64,000 nucleotides of DNA from Sorangium cellulosum So ce56 (GTDB taxonomy: Bacteria; Myxococcota_A; Polyangia; Polyangiales; Polyangiaceae): the NCBI RefSeq assembly GCF_000067165.1, contig NC_010162.1, positions 3,492,501 to 3,556,500 on the forward strand. The letters are read 5' to 3'. The notes beneath the pieces are model-generated. The model saw only the letters and a program-made list of their open reading frames with translations, was not told where the DNA came from and did no database searches. Position numbers and translations under genes: made by a program. Shown here piece after piece: positions 7,550 through 16,805 of this stretch; position 1 is the first letter of the stretch, and each line of letters begins with the position of its first letter.

Positions 7550-9985
7550 GTGCTCGCCCGCAGGTTTCCGCTCTCCATCGCGCTGCTCGGCCTCGCTCTC
7601 GCGGCGGGTGAAGCGCGCGCCGACGTCCCGGCCCAGGCGGTGGCGCGCCTGCTCGGCTCGCGCCTGGGTCGGCACTCGCTCGCCGATCCGCGCGGGCGCA
7701 TCCCCGTGATGGTGCCGCTGCCCGCCGGCGCCGACGCGCGAGCGTTCGGGCTGCTCCCGGTCGCGCCGGGCTTCGGGACCATCCGGCTCGCGCCCGGTGA
7801 CGTCGGCGCCTTCTCCGCCGCGCACCCGGAGCTCAGGCTGCTCACAGGACCGCCGCGGCGGCCCCTGCTGGATCGGTCGAAGGGGTGGATCCGCGTCGAG
7901 CCGTACAGGAAGGCCACCGGCGCGGACGGCGAGGGGGTGGTCGTCGGCGTCGTCGATACCGGCCTCGACGTGACCCACCCGGATTTTCGAGACAAGGACG
8001 GCAAGACACGGATCCGATGGATGCTGCAGGCCGGAAGCCCGAAGGGGCTGCACGCGGCGCTCGAGCACACCTACGGGTGCGATGATCCGGACCAGTCGGC
8101 GTGCGCGATCTTCTCCGACGCCGACATCGACGCCATGCTCGCGCAGGGCAAGCCCGGCATCCTCCGCGATATCGCGGGGCACGGCACGCACGTGGCCTCC
8201 ATCGCCGCGGGCAACGGTGGGCCGATGGTCTCGGAGCGGCCGCGGTACGTCGGCGTGGCGCCCGCCGCGACGCTGATCATCGCCGCTCCCGCGCGGCCCG
8301 GCGAGGGCTTCGACGATCCGGACATCCTCAAGGCGGTGCAGTTCATCTTCGACCGCGCCGAGGAGCTGAACATGCCGGCGGTCGTCAACCTGAGCGTCGG
8401 GAGCGATTTCGGGCCCCACGACGGGACGAGCCCGCTCGAGGCGGGGCTCGCCGCGATGGTCGGCAGCGCTCATCCGGGGCGGGCGATCGTCGTCGCCGCC
8501 GGCAACAGCGGCGCGACGTACGAGATCGACGGCGAAGGGCCGCTCGGGATCCACACCGAGGCCCACGTGTCGGCGCACGCCGAGACGCGCGTGCCCATCC
8601 GCACGCCGCGCGCGGAGCGCGGCGAAGGATACGTCTGGATCACCTTCCGGCCCGGGGACGAGGTGTCGGTCGGCCTCGACGGGCCGGGCGGCGAGGCGTG
8701 GATCGGCCTGATCGAGCCCGGAGACGACGCCGGCTACACCGGCGACGACGGCGAGACGACCGGCGCGGTCATCAACCGGCTCGCGAACGGGAAGTCGCCC
8801 ATCACCGCGGCGACGAACAGCGCCGTCGTGGCCTTCAGCGGGGCGTGGAAGGCGGGCGAGTTCGCGATCCGCCTGCGAGGCCGAGGGGACGCGCAGCTCT
8901 GGGTGACGGGGCTCGGCGACGTCTCGCCGTCGCACGATCTCGGGCTCCTGTTCCCGCGCGCCATCAAGCAAGGGACGATCAACGTGCCCGCGAGCCACCC
9001 TGGGCTGCTCGCCGTGGGGTGCACCATCAACCGCGTCCGCTGGCAGCCGCAGGGGAGCTCCACGAGCGTGCGGCTCACGAGCCTCGACGGCGTGGACATC
9101 GAAGAGGACAGCGCCTGCTACTTCAGCGCGGCTGGCCCCACGCCGTTCGGCGTGGCCAAGCCGGAGATCAGCGCGCCCGGCGGCCTTGTCGCGGCCGCCA
9201 TGGCCAGCGGCGTCGACCCGCGCGACGATCCCGGAGGGCTGTTCGATACGCCCGGGTGCCCCGGCGACGAGCCTTGCTTCGTCGTCGACGACCACCACGC
9301 GATCGCGTCAGGGTCGTCCATGGCGGCGCCGCAGGTCGCAGGGGCGATCGCGCTCCTCTTCCAGGTCAACCCGAACCTGACCCAGGCGGAGGTCACGGAG
9401 GCGCTCCAGGCTGGCGCGCGGTACCCGAGGGGCGCCGTGCCGATCGAGGCGCAGCTCGGTCCCGGCGTGCTCGATCTCGAAGGCGCGCGCCTCGCGCTCG
9501 AGGCCGTCGAGACCGGCGGGAACGAGCCGGCGCTCGACAAGAGCTGGTACGTCCTGTCGAGCACCTACGCGAGGCCCGACCCGTCGTGGCCGGTCTGGGG
9601 GACGATCGAGCTGCGACGCCCTGACGGCGCCCCGGTCAGGGGCGTCGATGGGAAGCTCACGGTCGCCGTCCGCGGCGGGGTGATGCACACGCCGCTCCGG
9701 GAGGTGCGCCGCGGGCTGTGGCAGTTCGCGGTCGCCGCGCCGCGCGGCTCCGGAGGGGCGACGCTGGCCGTCGACGTGCTCTACGACGGCGCCTCGCTCG
9801 GCGCGCGCGAGCTCCCGGTGGGGAGCGACGTCTGGATGGCGAACGGAGAGCTCGAGGCGACCAGCGGCGCGTGCACCTGGGCCGCGGCTCGCCCGGACGG
9901 GTCGCCGCCGTCGAGCCGCGCCGTCTGGGGCCTCGCGAGCCTCCTCGTGGCGGCGTCGGCGGCGCGCCGGCGGCGCCGTGGCTGA
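7550..9985 (+). CDS. Secreted S8 (subtilisin-like) serine protease with MYXO-CTERM-like tail
   Basis: An 811-residue extracellular protease. Residues 1-24 are a signal peptide ending ARA. The catalytic triad is complete: Asp136 in VVDTGLDVTHPD, His211 in GHGTHVASIA and Ser590 in SGSSMAAPQVAG. About 370 residues separate His and Ser, longer than in minimal subtilisins, and include a beta-rich insert (about 335-455) of the kind seen in large bacterial subtilases. The C-terminus reads Cys, a short polar spacer, a hydrophobic helix and ARRRRRG. That layout matches myxobacterial C-terminal sorting tails, so surface anchoring is likely (inference). The GTG start is supported by the signal peptide and the -10 element 6 nt before it. 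Substrate unknown. Confidence 0.9.
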   Translation: MLARRFPLSIALLGLALAAGEARADVPAQAVARLLGSRLGRHSLADPRGRIPVMVPLPAGADARAFGLLPVAPGFGTIRLAPGDVGAFSAAHPELRLLTGPPRRPLLDRSKGWIRVEPYRKATGADGEGVVVGVVDTGLDVTHPDFRDKDGKTRIRWMLQAGSPKGLHAALEHTYGCDDPDQSACAIFSDADIDAMLAQGKPGILRDIAGHGTHVASIAAGNGGPMVSERPRYVGVAPAATLIIAAPARPGEGFDDPDILKAVQFIFDRAEELNMPAVVNLSVGSDFGPHDGTSPLEAGLAAMVGSAHPGRAIVVAAGNSGATYEIDGEGPLGIHTEAHVSAHAETRVPIRTPRAERGEGYVWITFRPGDEVSVGLDGPGGEAWIGLIEPGDDAGYTGDDGETTGAVINRLANGKSPITAATNSAVVAFSGAWKAGEFAIRLRGRGDAQLWVTGLGDVSPSHDLGLLFPRAIKQGTINVPASHPGLLAVGCTINRVRWQPQGSSTSVRLTSLDGVDIEEDSACYFSAAGPTPFGVAKPEISAPGGLVAAAMASGVDPRDDPGGLFDTPGCPGDEPCFVVDDHHAIASGSSMAAPQVAGAIALLFQVNPNLTQAEVTEALQAGARYPRGAVPIEAQLGPGVLDLEGARLALEAVETGGNEPALDKSWYVLSSTYARPDPSWPVWGTIELRRPDGAPVRGVDGKLTVAVRGGVMHTPLREVRRGLWQFAVAAPRGSGGATLAVDVLYDGASLGARELPVGSDVWMANGELEATSGACTWAAARPDGSPPSSRAVWGLASLLVAASAARRRRRG

Positions 9986-10097
9986 GCACCCCCGCTGCCC
10001 GCGCGCCCTTGCGTCGCCCGGGTGCACGCGCGGCTGCCGTCCGGCGCCGTCCGTGTCACCGTGGCCGAGCGGCGGGGCGGGGTAGAGCACGACGGCG

Positions 10098-11381
10098 ATG
10101 GAGCACGGACGCATGGAGAAACGGGTGATCCTGGATCGACCTCCCGCGGCAGAGGCGGACGCGGGACACGCGCGCGCACCGAGACCGCTGCGGTTCGCGG
10201 CGCGCACAGGCTGGGATCTCTCGGGCAACAGCCTCGCGTCCGTGCTCGCCGAGGCGCGCGGGGCGGGGCGCGCGCTCGTCGACTTCACGGAGTCGAACCC
10301 GACGCGCTGCGGGATCGTCGAGGCGGCTCACCTCATCGCGCCGCTCGGCGAGCCGCGCGGCGAGCGGTACGCACCGCTGCCGCTCGGCGATCCGGCGGCG
10401 CGCGCCGCGGTGTCGCGCTACTACCAGGAGCGCGGGCTCGACGTGGATCCGTCGAGCGTCGTGCTGACGGCCAGCACCAGCGAAGCGTACGGCTGGCTGC
10501 TCAAGCTGCTCGCCGAGCGCGGCGACGACGTGCTCGTCCCCGTGCCGTCGTACCCGCTGCTCGAGTACCTGGCCTGCCTCGAGGACGTCGCGCTCACGCC
10601 CTACCCGCTCCTCAGGGAGGAAGGATGGCGCATCGACCTCGGCGCGCTCGAGCGCGCGGCCGGCGAGCGGACGCGCGCGGTGGTGCTCGTCCATCCGAAC
10701 AACCCGACCGGCTCCTTCGTGCGCCGCGACGACGCCGCCGCGCTCGAGGCGTGCGCCAGGGAGCGCGGGCTCGCGCTGATCGTCGACGAGGTCTTCGGGG
10801 ATTACGCCCACGGAGACCTCGCCCCGGACCGCTTGCCGAGCTTCGCCGGCGCGCGGCAGGCGCTGACGTTCGTGCTGAGCGGGCTCTCCAAGGTGATGGC
10901 GCTGCCGCAGCTCAAGCTCGGCTGGATCGCGGTCTCGGGGCCGCCCGAGCTCGCCGCGGCGGCGCTGGAGCGGCTCGAGGTCATCGCGGACACCTACCTC
11001 TCGGTCGGCACCCCGGTGCAGCTCGCGCTGCCGGAGATCCTCGCCTCGCGGGCGCCCGTCCAGCGCGCGATCCTGTCGCGCGTGCAGGCCAACCTGGCCG
11101 CGCTCGACGCGGCGATCGCCGCGCGCGCGGGGGGCGCGGTCCGGCGGCTCCCGATCGACGGCGGCTGGTACGCGACGCTGGAGGTCCCGCGCGTGCACGA
11201 CGAGGACGGCTGGGTCGAGCTCCTCGTGCGCGACGAGGGGATCATCGTCCACCCCGGCTACTTCTTCGACATGCCGCGCGACGGCTTCCTCGTGGTCGGC
11301 CTGCTGCTCGATCCGGACGTGTTCGCGGAAGCCGCGCTGCGGCTCGTGGGCCGGATCGCGCGCGCGATCAGCGGTGAATGA
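10098..11381 (+). CDS. PLP-dependent aminotransferase, class I/II
   Basis: A 427-residue fold-type I aminotransferase. Seen motifs are DFTESNPT near the N-terminus, HPNNPTGSF, IVDEVFGDY (cofactor Asp) and LSGLSKVMALPQLKLGW with the Schiff-base Lys265. A C-terminal Arg-type substrate region (GYFFDMPRDGFLVVGLL) resembles aspartate/tyrosine-type enzymes. The first 35 residues are an extension, and ATG 10113 (MEKRV) is a possible alternative start. A TAGAGC -10-like element 9 nt before ATG 10098 supports the longer form. The 3' end overlaps the convergent YkuD gene by 14 bp. The amino-acid substrate cannot be assigned. Confidence 0.85.
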   Translation: MEHGRMEKRVILDRPPAAEADAGHARAPRPLRFAARTGWDLSGNSLASVLAEARGAGRALVDFTESNPTRCGIVEAAHLIAPLGEPRGERYAPLPLGDPAARAAVSRYYQERGLDVDPSSVVLTASTSEAYGWLLKLLAERGDDVLVPVPSYPLLEYLACLEDVALTPYPLLREEGWRIDLGALERAAGERTRAVVLVHPNNPTGSFVRRDDAAALEACARERGLALIVDEVFGDYAHGDLAPDRLPSFAGARQALTFVLSGLSKVMALPQLKLGWIAVSGPPELAAAALERLEVIADTYLSVGTPVQLALPEILASRAPVQRAILSRVQANLAALDAAIAARAGGAVRRLPIDGGWYATLEVPRVHDEDGWVELLVRDEGIIVHPGYFFDMPRDGFLVVGLLLDPDVFAEAALRLVGRIARAISGE

Positions 11382-13044
11382 GGACCACCGTGGAGCGGCC
11401 GGCGTCGCGGGAGGCCCGCAGGCCGTGCCACCCCTCCGGCACCGGCGGGTCGGTCCAGGCGAACATCTGCTTCGCGTCGATGGGGGAGAGGTTGACGCAG
11501 CCGCCGCTCTTCGGCTCGCCCCAGGCGTCGTGCCAGTACGCGCCGTGCAGCGCGTGAGGTCCGCTGAAGTTCTGCACGAACTGCACCTCGGAGTGGACGA
11601 TCTTGTCGTTCGTGCTCGAGACCATCGTCGCCGTCACGAACTTCCCGTCGATGCGGAAGCGCCCGGTCGGCGTCGCCGCGGTCTCGATGGCGGGGATGCC
11701 CTGCCTCGGGACGCCGCCGCGCCCCGGTGAGATGAGCGTCGCGAAGACCGGGGTGAGCTCTTCGTAGGCGACGAACCAGCCGCCGAGCACGCTCACCTCG
11801 ATCCACTTGCGCGGCGACGACGGATCGCCGTCGCCCTCGAGCGGCGAGCGCTTCGCCGCCTCGATCACGACGGCGTCGTCCGCGCGCACGTAGACCCCCG
11901 GCTCCTGCGTCTCGAGGAGCCGCTCGCCGTCCTCGACCTCGGCGCGACCGGTGAGCCCGACCGAGGCGAGCCGCGCGAACGACGCGCCGGTCGGCTCGAA
12001 GCGGCCGCCGGCGCCCCGCTGGTACTTCGGCCGATCGGTCTTGCGGAAGAACGCGAGCGGGAGCGAACGCCCGTCCTTCAGCCAGACGCCCTGGAAGCTC
12101 GAGCGCGGGTAGGGCTTCAGGCGATCCTTCGGCATGTACGCCTGGTCCGAGGTCACCACCCAGGTTCGATCCTGCGCGTCGAACGCGCGGGTGAACGCCA
12201 CCGTCGAGCCGTTCACGATCCGGTCGCGCCCCTCGCGCACGAGGCCGCCGAAAGGAAACAGCGCCGGGGCGGCGACGCCCGCGGGCTTCAGGTCGACCCC
12301 CACGAGGGCCTCGTCGATCTCGCGGATGGCTTCCTCGCCAGCGCCCTCGGCGGCGCGCACCTTCGCGATGTTCGCGAGGTGCTCCTCGAGGTCCCACTCG
12401 GAGCGCCGCTGCTCCTTCGCGCTCGGGAGCTGCGGGTAGCGCGGCGCGCCGGTCGACTCCGCGTAGTCGTAGGGCCACGGGGAGTCGACCTTGGGCGCGT
12501 GCGGCCGCAGCGCGGCCACGACCGGGTCGTTCGGGTCGATCGCGGCGCTGGCGCCAGCGCATACGTAGCCCCGCGGCTCGATGGCGTACCACGCGTCGCA
12601 CCCCTCGCCCGGCGTCCGCGCGGCCTCGACGCTGCCGCCGCGCAGCGCGACGGAGCCGCCGAGCCCCAGGTAGCCGCTCCAGCCCCGCGTCGGGTAAGGG
12701 CCAGGGTTGATCCACGCAAACCGCGCCTTGGAGTAGATGCGCGCGCCCTCCGCCGCCGCGCTGGCGGGCGGCGTCGTTGCCGCCGCGGGCGGCGCGTCGG
12801 CCTCCGCCTGGGCCGGGGCCGGGGCCTTCGTGACGTGCGCCGCCTCGACGACCGCGGCGGGCGGCGCGGCCGCTCCCGAGGACGCGCGCGGCGCGTCTGC
12901 CTCGGGGGGCGTCCGCAGGGCGTCCGCCTCGAGCGACGCAGGCGCCGCATCGGCGGGGCTCTCTTCGGAACAAGCAGCGGCGCCCCCCGACGCGATCGCG
13001 CACGTCAGGGCCGCGAGGAGGAAGGAAGGCGGTGAGCTAGCCAT
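11368..13044 (-). CDS. Lipoprotein L,D-transpeptidase (YkuD domain)
   Basis: A 558-residue probable lipoprotein: hydrophobic signal, then GGAAACSEES with Cys25 as the likely lipidated residue. Residues 28-95 are an Ala/Glu/Pro-rich linker. The C-terminal part is a YkuD L,D-transpeptidase domain with HGAYWHDAWG and the catalytic SGGCVNL motif (Cys516), plus ATPTGRFRIDGK upstream. Such enzymes form 3-3 peptidoglycan cross-links or attach proteins to the wall from the periplasm. The 400 residues between linker and catalytic motif are much longer than a minimal YkuD protein and have no domain I can name. A TAGTCT -10-like element lies 11 nt before the ATG. Confidence 0.85.
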   Translation of the reverse strand: MASSPPSFLLAALTCAIASGGAAACSEESPADAAPASLEADALRTPPEADAPRASSGAAAPPAAVVEAAHVTKAPAPAQAEADAPPAAATTPPASAAAEGARIYSKARFAWINPGPYPTRGWSGYLGLGGSVALRGGSVEAARTPGEGCDAWYAIEPRGYVCAGASAAIDPNDPVVAALRPHAPKVDSPWPYDYAESTGAPRYPQLPSAKEQRRSEWDLEEHLANIAKVRAAEGAGEEAIREIDEALVGVDLKPAGVAAPALFPFGGLVREGRDRIVNGSTVAFTRAFDAQDRTWVVTSDQAYMPKDRLKPYPRSSFQGVWLKDGRSLPLAFFRKTDRPKYQRGAGGRFEPTGASFARLASVGLTGRAEVEDGERLLETQEPGVYVRADDAVVIEAAKRSPLEGDGDPSSPRKWIEVSVLGGWFVAYEELTPVFATLISPGRGGVPRQGIPAIETAATPTGRFRIDGKFVTATMVSSTNDKIVHSEVQFVQNFSGPHALHGAYWHDAWGEPKSGGCVNLSPIDAKQMFAWTDPPVPEGWHGLRASRDAGRSTVVLIHR

Positions 13045-13138
13045 GCAAGCGGGAGAGACTAGTTGCCGGATGCGACCGGGGACAAGCGAACGACAGCCGC
13101 GCCGCCGGCGGCTGCCAGCCGGGGAGCCGCGCTCGGCG

Positions 13139-13300
13139 CTAAAGCCTGCCGAGCACGGCCACCACGAGCAGGATGACCCCGACGAGCGCCGCCGTGATCA
13201 TCGCGAACCTCATGAGGCGCGGCTTCAGCCACTTCCACAGGACGAGGCGAGCCACCTTCCACAAGAGCACCAGGATCTGCCGGAGGACCTTGCCCACCAC
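13139..13300 (-). CDS. Small membrane protein, unknown
   Basis: A possible 53-residue protein from tandem GTG codons at 13300/13297. It has a Lys/Arg/Trp-rich amphipathic stretch (LLWKVARLVLWKWLKPRL) followed by one strongly hydrophobic helix (MITAALVGVILLVVAVLG). The frame stays open to 13492, but the upstream residues look non-coding. It is downstream of and co-directional with the AgmX-like lipoprotein gene. The composition is convincingly membrane-type, but existence and start are uncertain. Confidence 0.4.
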   Translation of the reverse strand: MVGKVLRQILVLLWKVARLVLWKWLKPRLMRFAMITAALVGVILLVVAVLGRL

Positions 13301-13493
13301 GAGAGCGTAGCGCAGTCCCGCGGCGCGCGCTGCCAGCAAGGGCGGTAGATTTCGCGGCCAATGGACGAGCCCTGCGACCCTCGCCGCGTCGGACAGGGCG
13401 GGACGCAGCGCGCAGCGGCACGCCTGTCGGCCACCTCCGCCTGCGGCCAGCCCGGCGTGCGGGCGATCGCTGCGGGCGGTGCGCGGCGTCACG

Positions 13494-14228
13494 TCAATCG
13501 ATGTCGACGCTCACCTTCGATGCATAGCTGCCAGGAGAGGGGAAGGTGATCTCGCGCAGCGCGCCGGCGACACACTCGGCCGCCTCCTCGCCCCGTTCGT
13601 CGTTGCTCGACACGCCCACGCTGAGCGGCTTGCCGTCGGTGTCGATGTAGAGCGTGGCCTTGATCTGGCTGGCGCCCGCCTGGCTCCGGCACGACGCGAG
13701 CGCCGGCCTCGCCTTCTTGTACGGCGTCCCGAGCTGTTCTGGCGTCCAGGGCACGGGCAGGCGCTCGTCGCTGCTCGGCTCGAAGGTGAAGCTGTTCTCC
13801 GCCAGGCCCTCTCCGCCGACCGGCTTCGGCCACCTCGTCGCCTTCAGGACGCTCAGCATGCACGCCTCGGTCTCGCGATCGCCCAGGTTGGAGTCCTTCA
13901 CGAACGCCCAGCGCGCCGTGCCCTCCTCGGTCACCCGGACCTTGAAGCGGATCTCGCCCCCGAGATAGGGGATCCGCTGGACGCCTTTCTGGTAGCAGCG
14001 CGAGAGCCGAGACGACGCGCGCTCGAACGCCGCTTGCACCTTCTCCTCGTTCATGCCGCCGATCTCGGAACGCGAGCTCATCTTCGAGCTCGACGTCTCG
14101 ACAGGCTCGGCGTCGACCATCACCGGCGCCACGGACGTGGGCGCGGCGCCGCCGCAGCCCAGCTGGGCCGCGAACGTCGAGAGAGCAACGACGGTGATCG
14201 TACCCCTGAGTAAGCACGTGAATTTCAT
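13494..14228 (-). CDS. AgmX/PglI C-terminal-like lipoprotein
   Basis: A 244-residue exported protein. The N-terminal hydrophobic segment ends in QLGCGG, a possible lipobox with a non-standard -3 residue. The rest has two copies of a domain resembling the AgmX/PglI C-terminal family common in myxobacteria: copy one has SRCYQKGVQRIP, a strand-rich middle and ACMLSVLKATRWPKP; copy two has ASCRSQAG, TLYIDTDGKPLSVGV and ECVAGALREITFP. Each carries a Cys pair that may be a disulfide. In gliding bacteria such proteins sit in envelope complexes, but no specific role can be given. The gene stands alone. A TATAGAGT element (14248-14241) gives a very short predicted leader. Confidence 0.7.
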   Translation of the reverse strand: MKFTCLLRGTITVVALSTFAAQLGCGGAAPTSVAPVMVDAEPVETSSSKMSSRSEIGGMNEEKVQAAFERASSRLSRCYQKGVQRIPYLGGEIRFKVRVTEEGTARWAFVKDSNLGDRETEACMLSVLKATRWPKPVGGEGLAENSFTFEPSSDERLPVPWTPEQLGTPYKKARPALASCRSQAGASQIKATLYIDTDGKPLSVGVSSNDERGEEAAECVAGALREITFPSPGSYASKVSVDID

Positions 14229-14553
14229 GATCGAACGAGGACTCTATACGAGCCGTGTCTTGGGCGAAAAGAGCGCGGTGAGGGGAACGCGCGCTGCAGT
14301 GCGTGTGAGAGATTCTGCGCCAGCGCGAACGCCGACGCGCCGCTCCGAAGGCGTGCGTGCTCGGACAGGAGGCGTCCGAAACGCACACGGTAGAGGCGTA
14401 GCGGTGAAGGTCCGTCCACGAGCGCCTGAGCGCGGAAGATGCGAGGCGGCGCGCCTGAGCGCACCGGCGCGTCGTGCGCTCGGTGCGTGGAGGCGATCCA
14501 CGAGAGATCGCGGGCCGCGAGCGGGCGGTGCCGCGCCCTTCGGCGAGCGATCG
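14229..14553. other. 325-bp intergenic stretch with one likely promoter
   Basis: No gene is supported. At 14241-14248 the minus strand reads TATAGAGT, a good -10 element, 12 nt before the AgmX-like start. I see no convincing -35 and no hairpin directly after the beta-helix gene ending at 14554. Confidence 0.4.
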
Positions 14554-16722
14554 TCACGGGGCGGGCGTGGCGCTGCTCGGGACGGGGAGCGCGCCTTCGG
14601 CGAGCTGATCGCTCTCGTGGTTGCCCTCGAAGCTGTTGTCCTCCGACACCGACGGCGCCTGCGCGCCCTGCACGACGAGGCCAAACCGGTTGCCGGTGGA
14701 CTCCGAGCTCGCGAGCGCGCCGTGGCTGTCGCTGAACAGCAAACCGGCGCGCGCGCAGCGCTGCACCTGCACCGAGCTCACCTGCGCCGTCGAGCCCAGG
14801 ACCACGAGGCCGTCGCCCAGGTCCGGCACCGATTCCGTCTGCCCGCCGGAGCTCAGAGCCGAGAACGTGCCGCCCTCGACCCCGAGGATGACCGTTTCCT
14901 CCACCGTGCTCGGCGAGGCCAGCAGCAGGCCCGCCACGCGGCTCTCCAGCACGGCCGACCTCTGGATGAGGACCTGCGCCGCCCCGGCGCTCAGCAGGCC
15001 GACGCCGCCCGTGCCGTCGCGCTCCTCCGGCAGCGAGCGCTCGATGAGGCTGTCCGCGATCTCGAGGATCGCGCCCCGGGACGCGGACACGCCCGCGACG
15101 TGGGGCTCCAGGACATACGTCGACGCGAGCGCGGCGCGGCCGCCCTGCACGAGCACGCCGGCGGCGCGATCCCGGTGCAGCGGGCTCGCGCGCGTGCCCT
15201 CGATGACCACGCCGCTCGCCGAGAGCGTCCCGCCCGAGACGAACAGCCCGGCGTCGCCGGCCTGGCGCACGAGGCTCGACGACAGCGAGAGCGCTCCGCC
15301 GCGCTGCTCGACGGCGACTCCGAGGTGACCGCTCTCCGAGGCGGCCGCGCCATCGAAGAGGTTGCCAGAGGCCTCGACCTCGGTGCCGGCGCCCGCGACG
15401 GCGAGCAGCGCGTCGCACGCCCCTGACAAGACGCTGGAGGCGAGCGACGCGCGCGCGCCCTGCTCCACGGCCAGGCCGCCGGCCTCGGGCGCCGGGTCCG
15501 CGGGGGCGGCGATGAGGTTGCGCGCCGCCACGAGCTCCGCGCCGGCGCCCGTCACCAGCGCGCCCAGGTGATGGTGGACGAGCGCGTTCGCGTCGAGCCG
15601 GAGCGTGCCGTCCTCGAGGTGCACGCCGACGCCGTCTCTCGTCGCCGACGGCAGCGCCGCGGCCTCCAGCAGGTTGCCCTCCGCGACCACCTCCGCCGCC
15701 TCGGAGCTGATCCGCAGGTTGATGGTGCCGCCGACCAGCGCGTTCTCGGTGAGCCGCGCCTCGGCCCCGGAGACGACGAGCACGCTGATCCAGCCCTCGC
15801 CCGTTCCATCGTCCGCCCACGACGACTCGACGAGGCTGCGCGACAGATCGAGGCTCGCGCCAGGGAGCGCGACCACGAGCCCCTTGCCGCTCTCGCCCGT
15901 CACCCGGATGTCGCGCACCGAGACCGCCGCCGACTGGATCAACACCCCGATCGACGGGCTGAGCAGGCTCACGCCGCGCACGCCGGCGTGGTCGACGTCG
16001 TGGATCCAGATGGCGCTGACGTTGCCGTCGGGATCGCTCGTCTCGCCCCGGAGCACCACCCGCGAGGCGCACCGCCCGACGATCTCGATGGGCTTCGCGA
16101 TCTCGATCGGCTCGTCGTACTCGCCCTCGGCCAGGACGACGCGCCCGTCCTCCTGAACGCCCGCCAGCGCCTCCGCCAGCGTCGTGAACGGCCTCTCCCG
16201 CGACCCGTCGCCGTCTCCGCCCTCGTAGCCAGGATCGACGTGGAGATCGCCGGGCGACTCGACGATCTCGCCCCACGGCGCCGAGCCGCAGCCGTCCGGG
16301 CCGTCGATGGAAACACAGCCCTTCTGCGGGACCGCGAATGTCCCCTCCGGGCACCTGGCCATGGTGGGATGGCAGGCGCCGCCCTCCACGAACTCCGCCG
16401 CACAGCCGGGGATCCCGACGTCCATGCAGCCCTCGTCGTGCTTCGGGATCGTCCCGGGCGCGCACTTCGCGAGCGCGGGACGACAGAAGCCGTCCTCGTC
16501 GACGAAGGCGTCGGCGCAGCCCTGAATGCCCACCTGCGCACATCCGCTGGCGCCGCTGATCTGCCCCGGCGCACACCCCGAGCCGCCGCCGCCTTCCCCC
16601 GGGAGGTGGGTATACGGCGGCAGGTTGGTGCTCTCGCAGCCGAAGAGCGAGACCGCGCACAGGCCGGAAGCGAGAGAAAAAAGACACCAGAGCGCCGAGT
16701 GTCCAAGCTTCGTGCGCAACAC
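14554..16722 (-). CDS. Lipoprotein with Cys-rich N-terminus and right-handed beta-helix
   Basis: A 722-residue lipoprotein: the signal peptide ends VSLFGC (lipidated Cys29). Residues 50-145 are a Cys-rich segment with four repeats of about 28 residues, each with a GC...G.P/Q.....F pattern and paired Cys. From about 155 the chain has the parallel beta-helix pattern of pectate-lyase-like folds, beginning with DGSRERPFTTLAEALAGV and followed by many turns of short strands rich in Asn, Gly and Val. Such proteins bind or cleave polysaccharides or act as adhesins; no catalytic residues are recognisable. The GTG start is supported by TGC-TAGGTT 6 nt upstream. Function unknown. Confidence 0.8.
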   Translation of the reverse strand: MLRTKLGHSALWCLFSLASGLCAVSLFGCESTNLPPYTHLPGEGGGGSGCAPGQISGASGCAQVGIQGCADAFVDEDGFCRPALAKCAPGTIPKHDEGCMDVGIPGCAAEFVEGGACHPTMARCPEGTFAVPQKGCVSIDGPDGCGSAPWGEIVESPGDLHVDPGYEGGDGDGSRERPFTTLAEALAGVQEDGRVVLAEGEYDEPIEIAKPIEIVGRCASRVVLRGETSDPDGNVSAIWIHDVDHAGVRGVSLLSPSIGVLIQSAAVSVRDIRVTGESGKGLVVALPGASLDLSRSLVESSWADDGTGEGWISVLVVSGAEARLTENALVGGTINLRISSEAAEVVAEGNLLEAAALPSATRDGVGVHLEDGTLRLDANALVHHHLGALVTGAGAELVAARNLIAAPADPAPEAGGLAVEQGARASLASSVLSGACDALLAVAGAGTEVEASGNLFDGAAASESGHLGVAVEQRGGALSLSSSLVRQAGDAGLFVSGGTLSASGVVIEGTRASPLHRDRAAGVLVQGGRAALASTYVLEPHVAGVSASRGAILEIADSLIERSLPEERDGTGGVGLLSAGAAQVLIQRSAVLESRVAGLLLASPSTVEETVILGVEGGTFSALSSGGQTESVPDLGDGLVVLGSTAQVSSVQVQRCARAGLLFSDSHGALASSESTGNRFGLVVQGAQAPSVSEDNSFEGNHESDQLAEGALPVPSSATPAP

Positions 16723-16737
16723 CCCACCAACCTAGCA
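16723..16737 (-). promoter_or_regulatory. Predicted extended -10 promoter, leaderless start
   Basis: On the minus strand TGC-TAGGTT-GGTGGG runs directly into the GTG at 16722. The hexamer-to-start spacing is 6 nt, identical to that at rnj and the PDZ-thioredoxin gene. Confidence 0.45.
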
Positions 16738-16805
16738 GATGCTCCGGTGCGCACGCCGGCAATGCGCGCCTCTCTCGCCGTCTCCAGCCGCTCGAGACCG
16801 GACAT

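Noticed and set aside
9308..10288. 326-codon minus-strand frame over the subtilase 3' end
   Set aside because: Shadow of the protease and intergenic region, no domain or start signal.
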